Source: an uncultured Verrucomicrobia subdivision 3 bacterium
Lineage (GTDB): Bacteria; Verrucomicrobiota; Verrucomicrobiia; Limisphaerales; UBA11358
Assembly: GCA_903842235.1 (NCBI GenBank)
Contig: CAIMLG010000220.1
Coordinates: 1-32,831, forward strand
Direction: 5' to 3'
Length of the DNA: 32,831 nucleotides
This document shows positions 23,692 to 29,968 of the stretch, in pieces. Position 1 is the stretch's first letter; every line of letters starts with the position of its first letter. Below the pieces are notes generated by a model. The model was given only the letters and a program-made list of their open reading frames with translations. It did not search any database and had not been told where the DNA came from. Position numbers and translations under genes: made by a program.

Positions 23692-24147
23692 TTACTGGGG
23701 CGGAGTGGGATTGCCATCGAGCCGGAAATCATGCTGGCCCTTGGTTTTCCCGGCGCTGATGAAAAGCCGGTAAACGATGTTGGTTTCCAGGGGGCGCGGG
23801 CGCGCACCGGACACGGCTGGTTTCATGCCGCGAAGATAGCTGCCGTAGGCAAAGGCTTTGACGGGCACGGTGTTGGAAGTCGCAATGAGATGCCACACGG
23901 GCAGGATATTATGGTTGGTTTGCCAGGCGTCCAGGGAGACGATTTGGAGATCGGTCAGTTTGAGCGGACGGCTTAAACCGAACATCAGGACGGGGCCGGC
24001 CGGGCCGCGCGCGGAACGCGTTCGCTGGTAGCGGTTGGTATGAAAAATTTTGACCGTGTCACTCTGAAACCAGTCGGTGAACCAAATGGCATAGACCATC
24101 GCCAGCACCGCCAGGAGGACGATCAGGAACAAGTTTTTTTTTGACAT
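23692..24147 (-). CDS. Small membrane-anchored protein of unknown function
   Basis: This 151-residue protein has one N-terminal membrane helix (residues 5-24, NLFLIVLLAVLAMVYAIWFT) and a soluble domain predicted to lie outside. I recognise no family. The soluble part has a beta-strand-like pattern with VLMFGLSRPLKLTDLQIVSL, PVWHLIATSNTVPVKAFAYG and NIVYRLFISAGKTKGQHDF. No catalytic motif is evident. It precedes trmB by 18 bp on the same strand, so co-transcription is likely, but no functional link is known. Confidence 0.75.
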   Translation of the reverse strand: MSKKNLFLIVLLAVLAMVYAIWFTDWFQSDTVKIFHTNRYQRTRSARGPAGPVLMFGLSRPLKLTDLQIVSLDAWQTNHNILPVWHLIATSNTVPVKAFAYGSYLRGMKPAVSGARPRPLETNIVYRLFISAGKTKGQHDFRLDGNPTPPQ

Positions 24148-24226
24148 ATCTTGGTTATTTTTGTAACGCGTTGGGTGGCCGCCGCGTCGAGCTACTAGGT
24201 CAGACGCATCAATGGGTTAACAGGTT

Positions 24227-25042
24227 ATGGTAAATTCAAGAAACGATCAACATTCAGCAACCGGCAGACCCCGCGTTGGCCGGGCTTCGCGGCGGGCCTT
24301 TACGCTGATTGAGTTGCTGGTGGTCATTGCCATCATTGCCATTCTCGCCGCCATGCTCCTGCACGCATTGAGCCGGGCCAAGGAGGCGGGGCGGCGCATC
24401 GCGTGCCTGAACAATCTGCGCCAGTTCGGCATCGCGTTGAAAATCTACGTCAACGACAGCCAGGATCAATTTCCGCGCCGCGGGGCTCAAGGGATGGGCC
24501 GCTGGCCCCAGCAGATGTATGACAGCTATGGCCGGAATACCAAGATGCTGCTCTGTCCCAGTGACGGCCCGAAGGCGCCGAGCACCATTGAGACCGACAT
24601 GGTCCATTTTCCGGCTGACGCCGCGCCGCGCAGCTACCTGATCAATGGTTTTGATGATTATTATGCCGACATTGTGGGCACCACCGATTGGGCGACGCTT
24701 GAGCCGAAAATGGTGACAATTCCGACGGCGGTCAAAGAACAGAGCGTGCGTTACACATCGGACACGGTGGTGTTGGGCGAGAAGCTTTCCGAGGCCGGCG
24801 ATTATTACATGGACCTATTTGAAAATCCAACGGTGGGCGGCAATGACGCTAGTATTGCCGAGCAATGTCGGCATGATAATCGCACCGCCAGTTCGAAGGC
24901 GTCCCAAAGCGGCTCCGGGGGCTCTAATTATGTGATGGCCGACGGCAGTTCGCGGTTCATCAAATATCCACAGGCCGTCTCCCCGATCCATCTTTGGTGC
25001 CTATCCGACATCAACCGGGCGGCAAACGCGTGGAAGTTTTGA
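24227..25042 (+). CDS. Prepilin-like protein with H-X9-DG-type C-terminus
   Basis: This 271-residue protein has a type IV prepilin N-terminus: a basic leader ending SRRA, then [20 protein letters not shown] (26-45), where prepilin peptidase would cut before or at F and the Glu at +5 is conserved. The continuation [21 protein letters not shown] is the standard stalk of the planctomycete/verrucomicrobial pseudopilin family. The C-terminus carries [14 protein letters not shown], the DG motif of that family. It is a paralogue of the gene at 31928 (shared CPSDGP and PADAAPRSY blocks). Its role in secretion or pilus machinery is unknown. Terminator hairpin follows at 25080. Confidence 0.9.
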   Translation: MVNSRNDQHSATGRPRVGRASRRAFTLIELLVVIAIIAILAAMLLHALSRAKEAGRRIACLNNLRQFGIALKIYVNDSQDQFPRRGAQGMGRWPQQMYDSYGRNTKMLLCPSDGPKAPSTIETDMVHFPADAAPRSYLINGFDDYYADIVGTTDWATLEPKMVTIPTAVKEQSVRYTSDTVVLGEKLSEAGDYYMDLFENPTVGGNDASIAEQCRHDNRTASSKASQSGSGGSNYVMADGSSRFIKYPQAVSPIHLWCLSDINRAANAWKF

Positions 25043-25079
25043 TTTTTTTTGGGGATAGGCTTCCCTTTCGATAAAATAC

Positions 25080-25121
25080 AACCGCCGCATTGCCTATTCG
25101 GCAGAGCGGCGGTTGCTTTTT
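25080..25121. terminator. Intrinsic terminator between the pseudopilin gene and etfA
   Basis: AACCGCCGC (25080-25088) pairs with GCGGCGGTT (25106-25114), with an inner TTGCC/GGCAG stem, then GCTTTTTAA. The stop codons of the convergent genes lie on both sides (25042 and 25139), so it can serve the plus strand well and the minus strand weakly. Confidence 0.8.
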
Positions 25122-25138
25122 AAGATTAATAGCGTGAT

Positions 25139-26182
25139 TCAGGCGGCCGAACCGGCGGCCAATAGCTCATTCACCTTCGTGATCACCGCAAACGCATCGG
25201 CAACGTAGAGCACGTCCGCCTTGCCGCGAGCCCAGCCACAATTCGGGTCGAGGCTGATCGCGCGGCGCTCATTGATGAAACGCCAGCCGACGGTGTGGGG
25301 TTCTTCGCCGTGGCAGCAGGTGCTCAAACCTTTCGCGTGCCGCGGCGTCGCGCCGGTCTGGCCAATCTGGTTGAGGTGCGAGAGAAACGGCAGCACGGTT
25401 TGGCCTTCGCCGCCCAAATCCACCAGCGATTTGCTGCTGCCGAGGGAGGCGCGGGCCTGTTTCAAAAATCCCAGAATCAGCTTTTCGGCTTCCGGCACAT
25501 GCGTCTGGCCATCGGCTTGTTTCTTGGTCCAGCCCGCGCCCGTGACGAACAGCAGTTGCGCATCCGGGCGGATGGTCTGGGCGTCCGCCTGGGGCTCGCG
25601 AAGGCCAACGACCGTGGTGCGCCTGGCCGCGTCAGTCAGAGTTACTGCCACCATTTCGACCACGGCGGCGCCGGCACCGCAATCACACGCGGTCTGGCTG
25701 CCGGGATCAATGCCGATGACCCACGGTCGCAGGGTCCGGGTCAAAGTGCCTTCCATGCGCTGGCGGTAATACCAGCGGCTCACGGAGATTTTGCCATCCG
25801 CCGCCGCCACGCCGGTGACGTGTGTGTCCGCCCGGCCGCCGAGGCGTTGAGCCACGCCGGGCAACACCCGCGCCCAGCGCGACGTCGCGGGCGCGACGAT
25901 GACCGTGGCTTGGCCCGCTTGGGAAATGGCTTCCGCTGCCGCCACATCCGTGGCGTAGCGGGATTGGGTGAAATCGGCCCCGGTGACACCGAAATATTTG
26001 GTCGCCGGGCTGGCCGCAATGGAGTTGGCGGCCGTTTGGACCTTATCGCCGATCAGGCCGACCACGAGCTTGGAACCGGCGAGTGATTTATGCAGCGTGG
26101 CCGCCGCGTGCAAAGCTTCGCGCACCGATCGGGCGAGCGAACCGTCGGCTTCCGTGTGCGCAAGAACAAGAATGGTTTCCAT
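25139..26182 (-). CDS. etfA: Electron transfer flavoprotein alpha subunit, divergent
   Basis: This 347-residue protein has the ETF-alpha layout: an N-terminal alpha/beta domain (METILVLAHTEADGSLARS, KLVVGLIGDKV, TVIVAPATSRWARVLPGVAQRLGG) and a C-terminal FAD domain. The key HLNQIGQTGATP matches the Q-x-G-Q-T-G FAD motif. The next stretch, where canonical alpha subunits read A-x-G-I-S-G-A-I-Q-H, is LSTCCHGEEPHTVGW, and NKDP is replaced by SLDPN. So FAD contacts have changed, or the alignment shifts. The ATG at 26182 gives the family start; upstream codons overlap etfB. Together with EtfB, 41 bp upstream, it would pass electrons between a dehydrogenase and the quinone pool or a reductase; no partner is encoded here. 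Confidence 0.85.
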   Translation of the reverse strand: METILVLAHTEADGSLARSVREALHAAATLHKSLAGSKLVVGLIGDKVQTAANSIAASPATKYFGVTGADFTQSRYATDVAAAEAISQAGQATVIVAPATSRWARVLPGVAQRLGGRADTHVTGVAAADGKISVSRWYYRQRMEGTLTRTLRPWVIGIDPGSQTACDCGAGAAVVEMVAVTLTDAARRTTVVGLREPQADAQTIRPDAQLLFVTGAGWTKKQADGQTHVPEAEKLILGFLKQARASLGSSKSLVDLGGEGQTVLPFLSHLNQIGQTGATPRHAKGLSTCCHGEEPHTVGWRFINERRAISLDPNCGWARGKADVLYVADAFAVITKVNELLAAGSAA

Positions 26183-26223
26183 AGGTTGAAATGTTTTCGT
26201 GGGTTTGGTGAATTTCGCGGTGG

Positions 26224-27033
26224 CTATTGCTTGATCCACGCCACGATTTCCTTCGCGATCGCGTCTGGCGCCTGATCCTTCACAATTTGCGTTTCGCGCC
26301 GTTGCTTTGGTAATGCCACGCTGGCGAAGCTCAAGCCTGCCCCGGCCAGCTGCGTGGGCTTGGCCTTTTGCAGCGCCGGCATCACCGTGCGCATGTTGAC
26401 CATGCCCACCTGGGGATTGTTTTTGGGTTCCGGCAGATTGCCGGTGGCCCAGCCGAGCACCGCCGGTGCGCTCGCGCACCTGGAAACCTGATGTTTGCCG
26501 CCTTCGATGCGCTCCAGAATTTCCAGCGAGCCGTCGGCGTTCACCTTCAATTCGTCCACGCCTTGAAATTGATCCAGGATGCCGAGCCGTTCGCCGACCA
26601 TCTGCAAGGTGGCCCCGGCGCCGCGCGAGGCGGATTCCCAACCGCCAAAGACGAGCAGCTTGGATTGGTCGAAGCCCGGAATCGCCGCAATGGCCTCGGC
26701 CAGCGCGGCGGCGGTTTCCGTGGCATCGGTAAAACCACTGGAAGAGCCATCGAGGGCCACCAGTTCAAAGGGCACTTTCTGCGCCACGGTCATCATGACT
26801 TGTTGGAGCTTGGCCTTGGGGCCGAGCGCGACCAGCCAGACTTTGCTGCCGGGCGAATTTTTGGCCAGATTGGCGGCCTCAAACAGGGCGTGCCCCGCCC
26901 AGGGATCAAGGACGGCGGGCAGCATCATCTCATTTTTCAGCGCCGGGCCGGTGGGCGAGGCGACGGGTTCCAGCGTTTGCAGCGGATCCGGCACAATGCT
27001 GCCGCAGACCACAATTTGGTAGGCGATACTCAT
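26224..27033 (-). CDS. etfB: Electron transfer flavoprotein beta subunit
   Basis: This 269-residue protein shows the ETF-beta fold: VVCGSIVPDPLQTLEP at the start (where others have K-Q-V-P-D), LDPWAGHALFEAANLA (the N-P-x-D-x-x-A-L-E block, altered), SKVWLVALGPKAKLQQVM, LLVFGGWESASRGAGATLQMVGERLG (AMP-binding region) and GMVNMRTVMPALQKAKP near the end. It lacks the canonical D-x-x-T-x-Q-V-G form but keeps its position. It precedes etfA on the same strand, the usual order. With a divergent alpha subunit, the pair looks like a distinct ETF subgroup. Confidence 0.85.
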   Translation of the reverse strand: MSIAYQIVVCGSIVPDPLQTLEPVASPTGPALKNEMMLPAVLDPWAGHALFEAANLAKNSPGSKVWLVALGPKAKLQQVMMTVAQKVPFELVALDGSSSGFTDATETAAALAEAIAAIPGFDQSKLLVFGGWESASRGAGATLQMVGERLGILDQFQGVDELKVNADGSLEILERIEGGKHQVSRCASAPAVLGWATGNLPEPKNNPQVGMVNMRTVMPALQKAKPTQLAGAGLSFASVALPKQRRETQIVKDQAPDAIAKEIVAWIKQ

Positions 27034-27175
27034 ATAAAATCAGGTTGGCCAGCGGAGCCGGAAATGACGCAAACATTTTATGCGACACGGGCGCGGCTGG
27101 CGGCACAGGTGTTGAACCATTGATTTCCCAAAATAATCGGTTCATCCCCCGACGAAAAGCAATTTCAGCCATGGC

Positions 27176-27203
27176 TTGAATAAATTCGCAGATTGGTTAG
27201 TTT
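27176..27203 (+). promoter_or_regulatory. Possible promoter of rnpB
   Basis: TTGAAT (27176-27181), 16 bases and TAGTTT (27198-27203) place the start near 27208-27211, where the first pairing strand of RNase P RNA begins. The -10 is a weak match. Confidence 0.4.
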
Positions 27204-27206
27204 GGC

Positions 27207-27607
27207 AGTGGTTTTGGAAGGGTGGAGAATCGCTCCCGGCGCAAGTCGGGGGAGGAAAGTCCGAACTCCGCAGGGCGCGATGCTGCGTAACTCAAGCTTT
27301 TGGGTTTGAGATACACGCAGGAGCGGCGTTTCAAGACGCCGCGACGGAAAGTGCCACAGAAAACAGACAGCCGTTGGCGCAAGCCGGCGGTGATGGTGAA
27401 AAGGTGCGGTAAGAGCGCACCGCGTGCAGCGCAAGCAACACGGCATGGCAAACCCCATCGGGTGCAAGGCCAAATAGGAAACCGAGGAGTGGCCCGCTCC
27501 GCGTTTCGCGAAAGCGAACAGGTTTCGGGTATCGGTCGCTCAGACAAATGATTCTCTCCGCCGCAAGGCGCAGACAGAATTCGGCTTATAGCCCTTCCAA
27601 AACCGCT
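27207..27607 (+). ncRNA. rnpB: RNase P RNA, bacterial type A
   Basis: This is the catalytic RNA that cuts 5' leaders from pre-tRNAs. Universal blocks appear in order: GAGGAAAGTCCGAACTCC (CR-I, from 27252), GAAAGTGCCACAGAAAACAG (CR-II, about 27347), GGTGATGGTGAAAAGGTGCG followed by GTAAGAGCGCACCG (CR-III, about 27390-27422), GCAAACCCCATCGGGTGCAAGG with CAAATAGG, and ACAGAATTCGGCTTAT near 27574-27589. The ends form a long P1: 27207-27222 pairs with 27592-27607 over about 16 pairs. The RNA ends almost at the stop of the convergent glycosidase gene. The reading frames across it are not proteins. Confidence 0.95.
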
Positions 27608-27608
27608 T

Positions 27609-29087
27609 TTAAGGCTGCGTTGGCTTTGGCCCCGGCCAAGTGGTTGGCGCGCTCAAATTTCCGAGCCGATCCACGGCGCGCAGGGCCAGCGTGTCAAATT
27701 TGAGATTTTCAAAAACGCGGTTCATTTGGCCAGCGGGCAGAATTTCAGTCGTCCAAATATGGCGGTGGCAGACTTGGAGCAGCCACCATTGCGCCGGTTC
27801 GGCGCCGCCGTTGCCCCAGCGGACGGTGGTGGAAGACTTTCCGGCGGTCACGGCCAGTTTTGGCTGATCCGGCGGCGTGGCATCCAGCCAGGGCGTGGCC
27901 GGCACGAGCGCGGGCTGGGAATATTGCGTGCGGATAATGGCATTGAGGGCGGGATTATCTAAGATGCTGCGGAGGTGATAATGGATTGCCCCACGATCCA
28001 CAGATTGGCTGCGGAGCGCCGGGATTTGCCGGCCAATCTCTTCGGCCGGCAGCATGGCATCGTATAATCCGGCCCAGACGTGACGACCTTTGGGGTTCTG
28101 CTGCCGCCACCATTGCAACAAGGTGGTAAAACTCAATTCCTGCTGGGCAATGGGCCAATAGAGCTGCGGTGCCAGATAATCCACCCAGCCGTTGGTGAGC
28201 CAGCGGCGCCCGTCGGCATACAATTTATCGTAGGCATCAAGCGCTTTGGGGCTGATGCCGGCCGGCGTGCCGGGCCGCCAGATGCCGAACGGGCTGATGC
28301 CGAACAGAACCCCCGGCTTGGCGGCATGGACGGATTGCGAGATTTTCTGGACGAACCGGTTCACGTTGTCGCGCCGCCAATCGTTGCGGCTCAGGCCGCT
28401 GGCCCCGCCGTATTTCTTCCAACTGGCGTCATCGGGAAAGGGCAGCTCGCGCTTTTGCGAATCTTTCTGAGGATAAGGGTAAAAATAATCGTCAAACACG
28501 ATACCGTCCACATCGTAGCGTTTCAGCACATCGAGCACGGCGTTCAGCGCGCGGGCCTGGGCTTCCGGCTCGCCGGGATCGAACCAGGTTTCGCTGCCAT
28601 AATGGCGGATGAGTTCGGGATGGGTGCGGACGGCGTGGTTGGCTGCGGGCGGCGATTTCGCTTCCGGATGGCCGGCGCGGAAGGGATTAAACCAGGCATG
28701 CAATTGCAAGCCGCGCTGGTGCGCCGCGGTGACGGCGAGCGTGAGCGGATCGTAAAACGGCGACGGCATTTTGCCCTGGACGCCGGTGAGATATTCCGAC
28801 CAAGGTTCGTGGGGCGAAGCATAAAACGCGTCCGCCACCGGGCGCACTTGGAAGAAAATCGCATTCAAGTGCAACGCGGCCGCGCGGTCCAGCAAGGCGA
28901 TCAACTCCGCCTTTTGCTGGGCCACCGGCAGGCCCGGCTTGGAGGGCCAGTCAATGTTCGCCACCGTGGCGATCCACGCGCCGCGCAATTCCCGCACCGG
29001 GGCCGGCGGGAAAAAGGTTTCTTCCGCCGCCAACAAAAAGGTTGGCAGCAGCAAGACGCAGGCAAGAATGGCTTTGATGCGGCGCAT
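27609..29087 (-). CDS. Exported GHL10-type glycoside hydrolase (DUF187)
   Basis: This 492-residue protein has a signal peptide (1-20, MRRIKAILACVLLLPTFLLA). The barrel begins with VRELRGAWIATVANIDWPSK (30-49), the family opener, and continues with HLNAIFFQVRPVADAFY, HAWFNPFRAG, TWFDPGEPEAQ, YDVDGIVFDDYFYPYP (acidic residues at the strand end) and LFGISPFGIWRPG. The C-terminal 90 residues form a beta-sandwich, fibronectin type III-like region (AVTAGKSSTTVRWGNGG). GHL10/YngK-like proteins act on cell-wall or extracellular glycans. The ATG at 29087 is preferred because the 34 upstream codons overlap the riboswitch promoter region. Confidence 0.88.
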   Translation of the reverse strand: MRRIKAILACVLLLPTFLLAAEETFFPPAPVRELRGAWIATVANIDWPSKPGLPVAQQKAELIALLDRAAALHLNAIFFQVRPVADAFYASPHEPWSEYLTGVQGKMPSPFYDPLTLAVTAAHQRGLQLHAWFNPFRAGHPEAKSPPAANHAVRTHPELIRHYGSETWFDPGEPEAQARALNAVLDVLKRYDVDGIVFDDYFYPYPQKDSQKRELPFPDDASWKKYGGASGLSRNDWRRDNVNRFVQKISQSVHAAKPGVLFGISPFGIWRPGTPAGISPKALDAYDKLYADGRRWLTNGWVDYLAPQLYWPIAQQELSFTTLLQWWRQQNPKGRHVWAGLYDAMLPAEEIGRQIPALRSQSVDRGAIHYHLRSILDNPALNAIIRTQYSQPALVPATPWLDATPPDQPKLAVTAGKSSTTVRWGNGGAEPAQWWLLQVCHRHIWTTEILPAGQMNRVFENLKFDTLALRAVDRLGNLSAPTTWPGPKPTQP

Positions 29088-29152
29088 ACTGTTGGCCCAT
29101 GAGACGCGGCGACCGCCGGTTTGGCAACGAATTTTTGCGCGCGACCGGCAAA

Positions 29153-29181
29153 TTGACTCCAAGCGACCGATTTGGTAGATT
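29153..29181 (+). promoter_or_regulatory. Sigma70-like promoter of the c-di-AMP riboswitch transcript
   Basis: TTGACT (29153-29158), an exact 17-base spacer and TAGATT (29176-29181) predict a start near 29188, at the 5' edge of the riboswitch aptamer. This is among the best promoter matches in the window. Confidence 0.6.
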
Positions 29182-29338
29182 CCAATCATTGCAGCCTAAG
29201 TCCGGCTTCCTTCCTGAGGCCGGATGCGGGGGAACCAGTTCCCGGAGTGATCCGGGGTGGGGCGCAGAAGGCTCGGTAACGAGTCGTCAGGCCACTTTCA
29301 AGGCCCAGCCCGTCAGCTAACCTCGTCGGCCATTGGAA
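29182..29338 (+). promoter_or_regulatory. c-di-AMP riboswitch (ydaO/yuaA class)
   Basis: The two conserved halves of the ydaO-yuaA aptamer are present in order: GCGGGGGAACCA (29226-29237) followed by CCGGGGTGGGG (about 29252-29262), then a GGTAAC segment (29275-29280), and CCCGTCAGCTAACCTCG (29309-29325) followed by TCGGC. The last block is nearly invariant in this class. The 5' stem TCCGGC...GCCGGA (29201 to 29225) closes before the first block. GCC at about 29193 can pair with GGC at 29328 to close the aptamer. In this class ligand-bound RNA usually switches expression off. The gene below starts about 100 nt downstream. Confidence 0.9.
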
Positions 29339-29352
29339 GGGCGATCCGCTAG

Positions 29353-29370
29353 TTCCCGCTTGGGCGGGAA
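29353..29370 (+). other. Stem-loop in the riboswitch expression platform
   Basis: TTCCCGC (29353-29359) pairs with GCGGGAA (29364-29370) around a TTGG loop. No T-run follows, so it is not a classical terminator. Its 3' arm, GGCGGGAA, is the only purine-rich sequence before the ATG at 29374, so it may hide a ribosome-binding site. Confidence 0.5.
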
Positions 29371-29373
29371 ACC

Positions 29374-29439
29374 ATGGTCACCCCACTGAAACCGGCTGCC
29401 TCGTCGCCCCAAAAATGGCGCCGCTGGCCGTCACAATGA
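29374..29439 (+). CDS. Possible 21-codon leader peptide after the riboswitch
   Basis: A short frame runs from the ATG at 29374, just after the stem-loop, to a TGA at 29437-29439 that overlaps the ATG at 29436 of the membrane protein (ATGA). The peptide has 21 residues, beginning MVTPLKPAASS, with no family. The overlap suggests translational coupling, so that control of one start would control both. No independent evidence of translation is available. Confidence 0.3.
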   Translation: MVTPLKPAASSPQKWRRWPSQ

Positions 29440-29924
29440 AATGGGTTATGAAAACAAATCAAGCGACCATCCACTATCAACATAGCCAGCGGGGCACGGT
29501 GATTCTCGTCACCCTGCTCGGCGCGGCGGCGGTGCTCGTGGGCCTGGGATTGGCCAAAGCCGAACTGAAAGTTCTTTGGGTCAGCCTGCCGGTTCTGCTG
29601 GGGTGCAGCTGGCTGTTCCATTCGCTGACGATCGAAATTACGGATTGCGAACTGCGCTGGCGTTTCGGGCCGGGACTGATCGGCAAACGGGTGCCGCTGG
29701 GCGAGATTATCGCTGCCGCGCCGGTGCGGACCGGCCCCAGCTGGGGCATCCACTGGAGTCCGGGCAAAGGCTGGCTTTACAACGTGTCGGGCTTCGATGC
29801 CGTGGCCATTACCCTGCGCAGCGGCAAACACTTGGCCATCGGCACCGATGAACCAGCCATCTTGGCCGGGGCTTTGAACCACGCCATGCAACGCTCTCCG
29901 CCGTCGGGTCTCCAGAGTTGGTAG
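29436..29924 (+). CDS. Small membrane protein with PH-like domain, under the c-di-AMP riboswitch
   Basis: This 162-residue protein from the ATG at 29436 has a hairpin of two hydrophobic helices (about 24-40, VILVTLLGAAAVLVGLG, and about 47-61, VLWVSLPVLLGCSWL) followed by a beta-rich domain. That domain (LTIEITDCELRWRFGPGLIGKRVPLGEIIAAAPV, then AVAITLRSGKHLAIGTDEPAILAGAL) has the strand order of small bacterial PH-like domains next to membrane hairpins. In-frame ATGs are at 29415, 29436 and 29448; 29436 is chosen for its ATGA overlap with the short leader frame. It is the first gene after the riboswitch, so it should respond to c-di-AMP. I know of no characterised homologue with that role. 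Confidence 0.75.
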   Translation: MKWVMKTNQATIHYQHSQRGTVILVTLLGAAAVLVGLGLAKAELKVLWVSLPVLLGCSWLFHSLTIEITDCELRWRFGPGLIGKRVPLGEIIAAAPVRTGPSWGIHWSPGKGWLYNVSGFDAVAITLRSGKHLAIGTDEPAILAGALNHAMQRSPPSGLQSW

Positions 29925-29942
29925 CATTCGGCAGGTTGTCTG

Positions 29943-29966
29943 CCCCGCCGTTGCGGGCGGGGTTTT
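29943..29966. terminator. Intrinsic terminator between convergent genes
   Basis: CCCCGCC (29943-29949) pairs with GGCGGGG (29956-29962) around a six-base loop and is followed by TTTT. It lies 19 bp after the membrane-protein stop and just before the permease stop. Confidence 0.75.
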
Positions 29967-29968
29967 CG

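Noticed and set aside
27197-27551. Protein-coding frames across the RNase P RNA
   Set aside because: The conserved RNA blocks explain the sequence; the frames match no protein.
28080-29102. 340-residue plus-strand frame opposite the glycosidase
   Set aside because: Shadow of the GHL10 gene, which has signal peptide and family motifs.
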